A DNA stretch of 39,128 nt from Coxiellaceae bacterium (GTDB lineage Bacteria > Pseudomonadota > Gammaproteobacteria > Coxiellales > Coxiellaceae). The position numbers were made by a program, and so were the translations under genes. This document shows positions 7,387 through 15,382 of the stretch, piece by piece. The notes beneath the pieces were generated by a model. That model was given only the letters and a program-made list of their open reading frames with translations, ran no database searches and was not told the DNA's origin. The stretch's first letter is position 1; the number at the start of each line of letters is the position of its first letter. The DNA lies in the NCBI GenBank assembly GCA_030680235.1, contig JAUXWQ010000039.1, positions 1-39,128 on the forward strand, written 5' to 3'.

Positions 7387-8328
7387 ATGAACCTCGATTA
7401 CTTAGACTTTGAACAGCCCATCGCTGAGCTTGAAGAAAAAATTGAAGAGCTAAAGCGTGTTGGCAATGATCCGGATTTAAATATCACTGATGAAATTGTA
7501 AAGCTTGAGCAAAAGAGTGCTGAATTAACGCGCGCTATTTTTGCAAAACTATCGGATCAGCAAATTGTGCAAGTGGCGCGTCATCCAAAGCGTCCTTACA
7601 CCTTGGATTATATTGAACGTATTTTTACTGAGTTTGATGAATTGCATGGGGATCGACACGGTTCAAGTGGTGACTCCATTGTCTGTGGCCTTGCAAAATT
7701 AAATGATCAATCTGTCATGGTGATTGGTCATCAAAAAGGGCGTGGCACAAAAGAAAAAGTGGCACGTAATTTTGGAATGGCTTCTCCTGAAGCGTTTCGA
7801 AAAGCCTTGCGTTTAATGAAATTAGCAGAAAAATTTTCGATACCCGTATTAACGTTTATTGATACACCAGGTGCGTATCCAGGTATCACCGCAGAAGAAA
7901 AAAACCAGAGTGAAGCCATTGCGCGTAATTTGTATGAAATGGCGGAACTAAAAACACCTGTCATTGCAACCGTGATTGGTGAGGGTTGTTCAGGGGGTGC
8001 ATTGGCAATTGGAGTTTCCGATCGCACGTTAATGCTGCAATACAGTTATTATTCGGTCATTTCACCAGAAGGCTGTGCGTCTATTTTGTGGAAGAGTGCG
8101 GCCAGTGCAGGAGAAGCTGCGGAAGCCTTAAATTTAACAGCGAAACGATTGCATTCTTTGAAATTAATTCAAGAAGTGATTGAAGAGCCATTGGGTGGAG
8201 CGCATCGCAATATAGATGAAATGGCAGCAACGCTAAAGACACGTTTGATTGCGAATTTAATGCCGCTACAAAAATTATCAACGGAAGCATTGGTTCGTGC
8301 GCGCCAGGAATTTTGGCTCAATACGTGA
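7387..8328 (+). CDS. accA: Acetyl-CoA carboxylase carboxyltransferase subunit alpha
   Basis: AccA pairs with AccD to move the carboxyl group from biotin to acetyl-CoA, giving malonyl-CoA for fatty-acid synthesis. The 313-residue length is typical. It opens with [18 protein letters not shown], the usual helical start. The crotonase-fold core shows [27 protein letters not shown], the block [33 protein letters not shown] and the [14 protein letters not shown] block. All are standard. The stop at 8326-8328 is followed within ten bases by the GTGAGT repeat at which tilS begins. AccD is not in the window. Confidence 0.97.
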   Translation: MNLDYLDFEQPIAELEEKIEELKRVGNDPDLNITDEIVKLEQKSAELTRAIFAKLSDQQIVQVARHPKRPYTLDYIERIFTEFDELHGDRHGSSGDSIVCGLAKLNDQSVMVIGHQKGRGTKEKVARNFGMASPEAFRKALRLMKLAEKFSIPVLTFIDTPGAYPGITAEEKNQSEAIARNLYEMAELKTPVIATVIGEGCSGGALAIGVSDRTLMLQYSYYSVISPEGCASILWKSAASAGEAAEALNLTAKRLHSLKLIQEVIEEPLGGAHRNIDEMAATLKTRLIANLMPLQKLSTEALVRARQEFWLNT

Positions 8329-8335
8329 TTTTAGT

Positions 8336-8365
8336 GTGAGTGTGAGTGTGAGTGTGAGTGTGAGT
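8336..8365 (+). repeat. Five tandem GTGAGT hexamers at the tilS start
   Basis: Five exact GTGAGT units are followed by ATCAGAGG. The same unit and tail, with four hexamers, stand between dnaK and dnaJ at 35524. The array is in frame with tilS and encodes alternating Val-Ser, so each GTG is a possible start codon. Gain or loss of one unit would not shift the frame. Confidence 0.8.
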
Positions 8366-9313
8366 ATCAGAGGCGCTGTTGAATGCTTGCTTTCTTTTTC
8401 AGGTGAATGTAATTTTGTCGTCGCTTATTCTGGCGGTGTTGATTCACATGTTTTATTGCATTTACTTGCGCATCAAAAAAATGTTACTGCTGTCCATGTT
8501 AATCATCAATTAAATCCAAAATCAAACGTGTGGGCGGCGCATTGTGAAAAAATTTGCGATGAATTAGAAATCCCTTTGTCTATTGAAAAAGCAACTATTG
8601 AATTAAAGCCGGGTGATAGCTTAGAAGAAAAAGCGCGTGAAGCCCGCTATGCTATTTTGAAAAGATATGTCGATAAAAGTAGTGTATTAGTCACAGCGCA
8701 TAATTTAAATGACCAAGCGGAAACATTTTTATTTCAGGCTTTGCGTGGAGCAGGGACAAAAGGGTTATCGGCGATGCCGGTGAAAAAAATTTTTGGTGAG
8801 CGTTTTTTAATTCGGCCATTATTGACCGTTTCTCGCGAGGATATTGAAAAGTATGCCCGTGAAAATAAATTACAATGGATTGAAGATGACAGTAATGTCG
8901 ATACAAAATTCAACCGTAATTTTTTGAGGCATGACATTTTTCCGCTGTTAAAAACACGTTTTCCAAAGTGTATGGAAAATTTTGCACGCACCGCAAGATT
9001 AATGGCCGAGCAAGAAACGATTATTTCCGATATAGCGAATGCCGATTATCAAATAGTAAAAAAACGTGCCCAGCAGGGTGTGTGCACGAGCGAAGCAAGT
9101 CTTTCTGTTGCAGAACTAAGCCAGTTTTCTGAGGCTCGTCAACGTTTAATCCTCCGCGAATGGTTTCGTAAAAATAATCTTCGTATGCCTAACGAAAAAC
9201 ATTTAAAGCAAATTCAAAAAGATGTGTTAACTGCCGCGCCAGATGCACATCCAAAATTTAAGCTGGGTGATATTATTTTGGTGCGTGAGCGTGGGTTTTT
9301 AAAATTAATATAA
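8336..9313 (+). CDS. tilS: tRNA(Ile)-lysidine synthetase, short form
   Basis: TilS attaches lysine to C34 of tRNA-Ile(CAU) using ATP. The P-loop SGGVDSHVLLHLL, the block AVHVNHQLNP, ITAHN-like VTAHNLNDQAETFLFQALRG and RPLL...I..YA....L.W.EDDSN are intact. The middle domain (ARQRLILREWFRKN, MPNEKHLKQI) is present too. The protein ends just after the DAHPKFKLGDI block at GFLKLI. E. coli TilS has a further C-terminal domain of about 100 residues, absent here. The start is uncertain. There is no ATG: a GTG at 8297 would overlap accA, and GTG codons at 8336, 8342, 8348, 8354 and 8360 all lie in the hexamer repeat, where GTGAG may double as the ribosome site. Confidence 0.9.
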   Translation: MSVSVSVSVSIRGAVECLLSFSGECNFVVAYSGGVDSHVLLHLLAHQKNVTAVHVNHQLNPKSNVWAAHCEKICDELEIPLSIEKATIELKPGDSLEEKAREARYAILKRYVDKSSVLVTAHNLNDQAETFLFQALRGAGTKGLSAMPVKKIFGERFLIRPLLTVSREDIEKYARENKLQWIEDDSNVDTKFNRNFLRHDIFPLLKTRFPKCMENFARTARLMAEQETIISDIANADYQIVKKRAQQGVCTSEASLSVAELSQFSEARQRLILREWFRKNNLRMPNEKHLKQIQKDVLTAAPDAHPKFKLGDIILVRERGFLKLI

Positions 9314-9320
9314 TCGAATA

Positions 9321-9393
9321 GGTAACTACTCGCGCCTCGTTGTCTGAGTAATGAAAAACGTCGACGTTTCTTTCTAACGGAGTGAGTAGTTAC
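9321..9393. repeat. Inverted repeat at the tilS convergent junction
   Basis: GTAACTACTC (9322-9331) pairs with GAGTAGTTAC (9384-9393). A 14-base perfect palindrome, AAACGTCGACGTTT, lies between them (9356-9369). It sits between two genes that end facing each other, like the GCGAGCATG palindromes, but has a different sequence. Confidence 0.55.
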
Positions 9394-9416
9394 TATAATC
9401 GAACAGTTTGGTTTTA

Positions 9417-9917
9417 TTATTTGACTGTCAGTGGGCTATCATTTGAGCTTATATCTGGTCCGATTGATGTGTTGTTATCCAGACTGCTAGAATCAGATTT
9501 TATTGAAAATAGAGTATATATAGGTACGGTCTTTCTCATTGGTCGAGAGTCGTTTTGCTTATTTTTAGGAATTAGTTCCTTGCATACCTTTAAAGCTTCG
9601 CCAAGCGCTCCTTTTGAATATAACGTTCTTTTTACGAGTCTTGCGTTATTAGTTTCTGCTGTTGTAAGGAGCTCGTGTAGCTCTCTGTAAGTGTAAATAC
9701 TAGTTTTTAGTGAAGTTAATAACGCTTTTGCTAGCAGGTATTTTTTTTCGTCAATATCTGAAAAACCAATGATGGTTACACCACAATTTCTTGCTGTGAT
9801 AGTTAGTAAAACATCGAGATTTGACTTAAGATAGTTATCAATTATTTCTTGGATACTTTTTTTAATTTCTCTAAAAGCTATATTTTCTATTGTTTGTATA
9901 TTGCTTTCGCTTGGCAT
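9417..9917 (-). CDS. Hypothetical protein, unknown function
   Basis: A 166-residue soluble protein that I do not recognise. It has no signal peptide or membrane helix. The first 110 residues look mainly helical (FREIKKSIQEIIDNYL, KKYLLAKALLTSLKTSIYTY, ALGEALKVCKELI), with one hydrophobic stretch, DVLLTITARNCGVTIIGF, that may form a beta hairpin. The last 40 residues are polar, serine- and asparagine-rich, and probably disordered. A TATAAT box on the minus strand at 9983-9988 could serve it. It sits alone between tilS and lepA. A host-directed role is possible for such a lone lineage-specific gene, but nothing in the sequence shows it. Confidence 0.55.
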   Translation of the reverse strand: MPSESNIQTIENIAFREIKKSIQEIIDNYLKSNLDVLLTITARNCGVTIIGFSDIDEKKYLLAKALLTSLKTSIYTYRELHELLTTAETNNARLVKRTLYSKGALGEALKVCKELIPKNKQNDSRPMRKTVPIYTLFSIKSDSSSLDNNTSIGPDISSNDSPLTVK

Positions 9918-10103
9918 GCTAAGAATCTCATTGCTATACGGTGTGCCATCCCTTTGGTCGTCGTCCAGCCCCTAGGCTATAGATTATAGTCAAAAATTGG
10001 ACTTTATCTTGGTAAAATTTGCTAACTTGATGTTCTTTTAAAAGGTCCTTGTTTTTCAAGCACATTACGTTACGATAGGCAGGAAATTATTATTAGGTGC
10101 ACT

Positions 10104-11921
10104 ATGTCAACTCTTGAAAACCATATCGTCGTTCCCCAGCAAAATATCCGTAATTTCTCGATTATTGCGCATATTGACCATGGTAAATCGACACTCGCTG
10201 ATCGTTTGATTCAGCTGTGTGGCGGTTTATCCGATCGTGAAATGAAATCACAAGTGCTGGACAGTATGGACATTGAGCGTGAACGTGGCATTACCATTAA
10301 GGCGCAAAGCGTAACGCTTTTCTGGCGCGCAAAAAACGGTGAAATGTACCAATTGAATTTTATTGATACACCAGGTCACGTTGACTTCTCTTATGAAGTA
10401 TCCCGTTCTTTATTTGCTTGTGAAGGGGCGCTGCTGGTAGTGGATGCTGCGCAAGGGGTGGAAGCACAAACCGTTGCAACTTGTTACACGGCGATTAATC
10501 AAAATCTCGAAGTAATGCCCGTTTTAAACAAAATGGATTTACCACAATCGGATCCGGATAAAGTCAAAAAAGAAATTGAAGAAATTATTGGTATTGATGC
10601 AAGTGATGCACTACCTGTCAGTGCAAAGTCGGGTATGGGTATTGCAGAATTGATTGAACAATTGATTGAAAAAATCCCAGCGCCTGTTGGTGATCCTGAT
10701 GCGCCATTACAAGCTTTAATTATTGATTCTTGGTTTGATAGTTATTTGGGTGTTGTATCGTTAGTGCGTGTTAAACAAGGCACCTTAAAAGTCAATGATA
10801 AAATCCGTGTGATGTCGACGGGTCGCGATTATTTAGTGGATGGTGTTGGTATTTTTACGCCAAAACGCACGCCAATGGCACAATTGTTGCCAGGTGAAGT
10901 AGGTTATGTTGTTGCCAATATCAAAGATATTTTTGGTGCGCCGGTGGGTGATACTTTAACGCTCACGAGAAAACCTGCTGAAGCACCATTGCCTGGTTTT
11001 CAAAAAGTAAAACCACAGGTCTATGCGGGTATGTTTCCGATTAGTGCGGATGATTACGAAGGCTTTCGTGAAGCGCTTGCAAAATTACGCTTAAATGACG
11101 CGGCCTTATTTTTCGAGCCTGAAAACTCAACGGCATTGGGCTCTGGCTTTCGTTGTGGCTTCTTAGGCTTGTTGCATATGGAAATTGTGCAAGAACGCTT
11201 AGAGCGTGAATATGACATGAATTTAATTACAACGGCGCCAACCGTTGTATACGAACTATTAATGAAGAGCGGCGAAATTACGTATATTGATAATCCAAGC
11301 CAATTGCCGGATCAATCAACGATTGCTGAACTGCGTGAGCCGATTGCGGAAGTCAATATGTTAACACCAAATGAATATGTTGGTAGTGTGATGACGTTGT
11401 GTATGGAGCGTCGTGGGGTTCAGAAAAAATTGATGTATGTTGGTAATCAAGTGTCATTGCAGTATGAAGTGCCTTTGAGTGAAGTGGTGTCTGATTTCTT
11501 TGATCGTTTAAAATCCATCAGTCGTGGTTTTGCGTCATTGGATTACGCATTCGATCATTTCCAAGATGCAGATTTAGTGAAGCTTGATATTTTGGTCAAT
11601 AGCGAAAAAGTAGATGCTTTGGCGTCGATTATTCACCGTGATCGCGCGCAATCTGCTGGGCGTGAGGTGACAGAGCGCTTGCAAAAAATTATTCCGCGAC
11701 AAATGTATGATGTGGCCTTGCAAGGTGCTATTGGTGGTAAAATTATTGCACGTTGTACTGTTAAAGCTTTGCGTAAAAACGTGACGGCAAAATGTTATGG
11801 TGGTGATATCTCTCGTAAGAAAAAATTATTAGAGAAGCAAAAAGAAGGTAAAAAACGCATGAAGCAAATCGGCAGTGTGACGATTCCGCAAGAGGCGTTT
11901 TTGGCGGTCTTGAAAAAATAG
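10104..11921 (+). CDS. lepA: Elongation factor 4 (LepA)
   Basis: LepA is a ribosome-bound translational GTPase that acts during initiation or back-translocation. The 605-residue protein has G1 AHIDHGKST (about 23-31), the switch region [12 protein letters not shown]3 DTPGH, G4 NKMD and G5-like SAKSG. The EF-G-like domains follow, and the LepA-specific C-terminus shows [19 protein letters not shown] and [21 protein letters not shown] lies a few bases before the ATG. In many gammaproteobacteria lepB (signal peptidase) comes between lepA and rnc. Here rnc begins 16 bases after the lepA stop and lepB is missing from the locus. Confidence 0.97.
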   Translation: MSTLENHIVVPQQNIRNFSIIAHIDHGKSTLADRLIQLCGGLSDREMKSQVLDSMDIERERGITIKAQSVTLFWRAKNGEMYQLNFIDTPGHVDFSYEVSRSLFACEGALLVVDAAQGVEAQTVATCYTAINQNLEVMPVLNKMDLPQSDPDKVKKEIEEIIGIDASDALPVSAKSGMGIAELIEQLIEKIPAPVGDPDAPLQALIIDSWFDSYLGVVSLVRVKQGTLKVNDKIRVMSTGRDYLVDGVGIFTPKRTPMAQLLPGEVGYVVANIKDIFGAPVGDTLTLTRKPAEAPLPGFQKVKPQVYAGMFPISADDYEGFREALAKLRLNDAALFFEPENSTALGSGFRCGFLGLLHMEIVQERLEREYDMNLITTAPTVVYELLMKSGEITYIDNPSQLPDQSTIAELREPIAEVNMLTPNEYVGSVMTLCMERRGVQKKLMYVGNQVSLQYEVPLSEVVSDFFDRLKSISRGFASLDYAFDHFQDADLVKLDILVNSEKVDALASIIHRDRAQSAGREVTERLQKIIPRQMYDVALQGAIGGKIIARCTVKALRKNVTAKCYGGDISRKKKLLEKQKEGKKRMKQIGSVTIPQEAFLAVLKK

Positions 11922-11937
11922 CAAAAATATACAGAGC

Positions 11938-12609
11938 ATGTCAGTGATTAAAGCATTACAGAAAAATCTTCATTACTCTTTCCAAGAGGCGTCTTTGTTA
12001 ACGCAAGCGCTCACGCACCGTAGCAAGCAAAAAACGAGGAATAATGAACGTCTTGAATTTTTGGGCGATTCTGTTTTGAGTTTGGTGATTTCAGGGGAGT
12101 TATTTTTACGCCATCCAAAATCATCGGAAGGGGATTTAAGTCGCCTTCGTGCTGCGCTGGTGAAAGGTGAGACAATCGCAAAAATTGCTTCTGAGCTCGG
12201 AATAGGGGATTGTTTGCAGTTAGGTGTAGGTGAATTAAAAAGTGGTGGGCAGCATCGAGAATCGATTTTATCGGGTGCTTTTGAAGCAGTGATTGGCGCG
12301 ATTTATTGTGATGCCAATTTTGAAACAGTGCGTGCTTGTGTATTGCAATGGTACGGTGATTTGATCGAACAAATTGATTTGCATACGGACGTGAAAGATG
12401 CAAAAACGTGCTTGCAAGAATGGTTACAAGCGCATCAAATGCCTTTGCCATCGTATGAATGTGATGTGCGTGGTGAGGCACATGCGCAAACTTTCACTGT
12501 GATTTGTCGTGTTGAAGGTATGTCATATGAATCGCGTGGTGAAAGCACGAGTCGTCGTAAAGCAGAGCAAATTGCGGCAAAATTGTTTTTTCAGAAAGTC
12601 GGGCGGTAA
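11938..12609 (+). CDS. rnc: Ribonuclease III
   Basis: RNase III cleaves double-stranded RNA, including rRNA precursors. The 223-residue protein has the signature ERLEFLGDSVLSL (about 38-50) with catalytic Glu and Asp, and GAFEAVIGAIYCD with the second metal-binding Glu. A C-terminal double-stranded-RNA-binding domain (about 150-223) runs from CLQEWLQAHQ to SRRKAEQIAAKLFF. It lies between lepA and era, the standard order, and is probably translated from one message with both. Nothing in the catalytic residues is unusual. Confidence 0.96.
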   Translation: MSVIKALQKNLHYSFQEASLLTQALTHRSKQKTRNNERLEFLGDSVLSLVISGELFLRHPKSSEGDLSRLRAALVKGETIAKIASELGIGDCLQLGVGELKSGGQHRESILSGAFEAVIGAIYCDANFETVRACVLQWYGDLIEQIDLHTDVKDAKTCLQEWLQAHQMPLPSYECDVRGEAHAQTFTVICRVEGMSYESRGESTSRRKAEQIAAKLFFQKVGR

Positions 12610-12649
12610 TCTAGCGTGACAACATCAAAATAAGTGAGTGTATAAAATA

Positions 12650-13540
12650 ATGCAAAATATGAAATCCGGCTATGTTGCCATCATCGGCAAACCCAATGTT
12701 GGTAAGTCAACCTTGATGAATTATATTCTGGGTAAAAAAATATCGATTACCTCGCGCAAACCGCAAACCACACGACACCGTATTTTAGGCATTAAAACAA
12801 CTGAAGAAACACAGGTGGTTTATGTGGATACACCGGGTATGCATTATGATCACAAACGGGCAATGAATCGTATTATGAACCGCGCTGCGAAAAGTGCTCT
12901 AGCGGATGTTGATGTGGTTTTATTTTTAATAGAAGCGATGCAGTGGGACTCTGAAGATGCGGCGGTTTTAAAAAAACTACAAGCATTGGAAATCCCAGTG
13001 CTTTTGGTCATTAATAAAATTGATCACGTGAGAAATAAAGCGGAATTATTGCCTTTTATTGAAAATCTTGCGAAACAATTTCCCTTTGCAACCATTGTGC
13101 CTATTTCGGCAAAAACAGGCTTACAAATTGATTCGCTAGAAAAAACAATCGAGCAGTATTTGCCACATGAGGGTAATTTATTTCCACCAGAGCAATTTAC
13201 TGATCGTAATGATCGCTTTATTGCTTCTGAATTTGTACGTGAAAAATTAATGCGTGCCTTAGGTGAAGAGCTTCCTTATGAATTAACGGTTACCATTGAG
13301 GCATTGGAAGAGAAGAAAGGTATTGTCAAAATTGGTGCATTGATTTGGGTTTCGAGAGAAGGGCAAAAAGGGATTGTGATTGGCGATCATGGCGCTGTTT
13401 TAAAATCGGTTGGTATTGAGGCAAGGCGAGATCTTGAAGAATATTTCGAGAAAAAAGTATTGTTAAAATTATGGGTGAAAGTCAAAGCAGGTTGGTCTGA
13501 AGATGCGCGTTCGTTGAAAGAATTTGGGATTGAGGAATAG
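12650..13540 (+). CDS. era: Ribosome-assembly GTPase Era
   Basis: Era binds the 3' end of 16S rRNA and helps 30S maturation. The 296-residue protein has G1 GKPNVGKST, switch I RKPQTTRHRI, G3 DTPGMH, G4 NKID and G5-like ISAKTG. A KH RNA-binding domain follows, with IGALIWVSREGQKGIVIGD and the RRDLEEYFEKKVLLKLWVKV block. ATG 12650 is taken as the start; an in-frame GTG at 12638 and ATG 12659 are alternatives, and AAGTGAG at 12632 fits 12650 best. In many relatives recO follows era. Here the operon ends and a palindrome separates it from convergent suhB. Confidence 0.96.
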   Translation: MQNMKSGYVAIIGKPNVGKSTLMNYILGKKISITSRKPQTTRHRILGIKTTEETQVVYVDTPGMHYDHKRAMNRIMNRAAKSALADVDVVLFLIEAMQWDSEDAAVLKKLQALEIPVLLVINKIDHVRNKAELLPFIENLAKQFPFATIVPISAKTGLQIDSLEKTIEQYLPHEGNLFPPEQFTDRNDRFIASEFVREKLMRALGEELPYELTVTIEALEEKKGIVKIGALIWVSREGQKGIVIGDHGAVLKSVGIEARRDLEEYFEKKVLLKLWVKVKAGWSEDARSLKEFGIEE

Positions 13541-13574
13541 GGTCCAAGACGCGATACCTCACGGCGAAAGACTT

Positions 13575-13594
13575 GATGCGAGCATGCTCGCATC
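13575..13594. repeat. Dispersed palindrome (GCGAGCATG family), convergent junction 2
   Basis: A 20-base perfect palindrome, GATGCGAGCATGCTCGCATC, with weaker flanking complementarity, sits between the facing ends of era and suhB. It shares the GATGCGAGCATG core with copies at 4863, 22432 and 36797. It is probably a transcription end or a REP-like element. Confidence 0.7.
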
Positions 13595-13621
13595 GAGTTC
13601 GCACTTCTTCAGGGTGTATAT

Positions 13622-14401
13622 CTAAAGCGCCGCCAACAAATCTTTATGAATTTTAGCATTGCCTGCAACAATTTGACCTGCCAATAAGCAATCATCTGTT
13701 CCATGGAAATTCGTTACAATGCCGCCAGCCTCTTTGATTAACAAGATGCCTGCTGCAACATCCCATGCATCCAAATCCGCTTCCCAAAACCCATCTAGTT
13801 TTCCTGATGCAACATAAGCGAGATCAAGCGCTGCCGAACCGCCACGACGAATGTCACCGCAGTTCATAAAAACAGTTTCAAATGTTTTTAAATAAGCGGA
13901 TATTTTTTCTTTGTCGTGAAAAGGAAAGCCTGTGCCAATTAAGCAATGTGATAATTTTTTAGTTGGCGATACACGAATGCGTCGGCTATTGAGATAGGCG
14001 CCTTGTCCGCGTGTTGCCGTAAATAGGTCTTGGCGAATAGGATCATAGACAAGAGATACTTCTAATTGACCACGCATCATGAGCGCAATAGAAATGGAAA
14101 AATGCGGAAAGCCGTGAATAAAATTTCGTGTGCCATCGAGTGGATCAATAATCCAGCAAAAATCTTGGTCGAGGGCTTTTGTATTGTGTTTGGTTTCTTC
14201 AGCAAGAAAAGCATGTTTAGGATATGCTTTTTGAATATCGTTAATAATAATTTCTTCAACTTGTTTGTCGATTTGGGTGACAAAATCATTTGTACTCTTT
14301 TCAGAAACGTCTAATTTGTCCGTTTGGTCTACGTAGCGCAAAAGGGTTCTGCTGGCTTGTCGCGTTGCTTGAATTGCAATATTTAACATTGGATGCATCA
14401 T
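13622..14401 (-). CDS. suhB: Inositol-monophosphatase family protein SuhB
   Basis: SuhB removes phosphate from inositol-1-phosphate and, in E. coli, also joins rRNA antitermination complexes. The 259-residue protein begins (M)MHPMLNIAIQATR, nearly the E. coli start. The metal-binding motifs are AEETKH, WIIDPLDGTRNFIHGFP and ADLDAWDVAAG, all intact. The first of two adjacent ATG codons fits the GGTGAT ribosome site best. It is divergent from trmJ, the arrangement found in E. coli. An 11-base repeat, GATAGGATCAC, overlaps its ribosome site and recurs before trmJ. Confidence 0.94.
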   Translation of the reverse strand: MMHPMLNIAIQATRQASRTLLRYVDQTDKLDVSEKSTNDFVTQIDKQVEEIIINDIQKAYPKHAFLAEETKHNTKALDQDFCWIIDPLDGTRNFIHGFPHFSISIALMMRGQLEVSLVYDPIRQDLFTATRGQGAYLNSRRIRVSPTKKLSHCLIGTGFPFHDKEKISAYLKTFETVFMNCGDIRRGGSAALDLAYVASGKLDGFWEADLDAWDVAAGILLIKEAGGIVTNFHGTDDCLLAGQIVAGNAKIHKDLLAAL

Positions 14402-14518
14402 GATAGGATCACCTAATTATTGAAAAAAATTATTTTAAAGAGCGTCAAAAAATGAGTGGGTCAAACGAAGGGCTGAGCGCTCACAATAGCAAAATTTAGT
14501 GGTTTGGGATAGGATCAC
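14402..14518. promoter_or_regulatory. suhB-trmJ divergent control region with repeated GATAGGATCAC
   Basis: GATAGGATCAC occurs at 14402-14412 (against the suhB start) and at 14508-14518 (31 bases before the trmJ ATG). Both copies are followed by TTGAAA-containing sequence. It may be a shared operator or a small duplication. I could not assign -35/-10 boxes with confidence. Confidence 0.4.
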
Positions 14519-14548
14519 TTTTTGAAATTTCTTTAAGTGGTGCAAAAT

Positions 14549-15262
14549 ATGTTGAGTCGTGTCCGTATTGTACTTGTGAATACCACGCATCCTGGCAATA
14601 TTGGTGCGGCAGCGCGTGCTATTAAGGCGATGGGGTTATCGCAATTGGTATTGGTATCTCCTGAAAAATTCCCGCATCAAGATGCTACATTTCGTGCAGC
14701 GGGTGCTGATGATATTTTAGAAAACGCGATTATTGTCAATACGTTGTCACAAGCATTAAAAGGTTGTGAGTGGGTTATTGGCGCGAGTGTGCGTGCACGT
14801 AAATTAGCACGACCCATTTTAGATCCTCGGGAATGTGCACAAAAAATTCGTGATGATATTACGGGTAATGTCGCGATTGTATTTGGTCGGGAAAGTAGCG
14901 GATTAACGAATGAAGAATTGTCTTTGTGTCACGATCAAATTTCTATTGCGACGAATCCCGATTTTAGTTCCTTGAATGTGGCTTCTGCTGTACAGGTGAT
15001 TGCGTATGAGTTACGTATGGCAGCAAATGTATCGACGGTTGCAAAAAGTTATTTAGAAGATCTCTTGGCAAGTGCAGATGAAGTGGCGGGTTTTTATGAA
15101 CATTTACGACAAACTTTGCTTGATATCCATTTTCTTGATCATAAGCAGCCAAAACGTTTGATGGAGCGCTTACATCTTTTATTTAATCGCGCACATTTAA
15201 CAGTCACTGAAATTAATATCTTGCGTGGCATATTAAAAGCAATATCGGATAATCGTGCTTAA
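14549..15262 (+). CDS. trmJ: tRNA (cytidine/uridine-2'-O-)-methyltransferase TrmJ
   Basis: TrmJ methylates the 2'-OH of nucleotide 32 in several tRNAs using SAM. The 237-residue protein shows the SPOUT trefoil-knot motifs: NTTHPGNIGAAARAIKAMG near the N-terminus, IVFGRESSGLTNEE in the middle and SLNVASAVQVIAYELR towards the end. A C-terminal helical region with LMERLHLLFNRA is typical of TrmJ. ATG 14549 is preferred over two GTG codons at 14537 and 14540 because AAGTGG lies eight bases before it. In E. coli the isc operon follows trmJ. Here an OPT transporter and a single NifS-like desulfurase follow instead. Confidence 0.93.
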   Translation: MLSRVRIVLVNTTHPGNIGAAARAIKAMGLSQLVLVSPEKFPHQDATFRAAGADDILENAIIVNTLSQALKGCEWVIGASVRARKLARPILDPRECAQKIRDDITGNVAIVFGRESSGLTNEELSLCHDQISIATNPDFSSLNVASAVQVIAYELRMAANVSTVAKSYLEDLLASADEVAGFYEHLRQTLLDIHFLDHKQPKRLMERLHLLFNRAHLTVTEINILRGILKAISDNRA

Positions 15263-15382
15263 CTATACATAAAGAGGAAAAGACCTTGTATATCGGGAAA
15301 TTGCTGAGGGTCATTGGGTTTCATTGTTGCGAAAAGTTGTTATGATACGCAATTGCTTACAATTTTTTATTGGGAGAGTCGC

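Noticed and set aside
8297-8335. tilS starting at GTG 8297, overlapping accA by 32 bases
   Set aside because: The extra residues are the accA end read in another frame plus the hexamer array, and no ribosome site precedes it. Kept only as an alternative.
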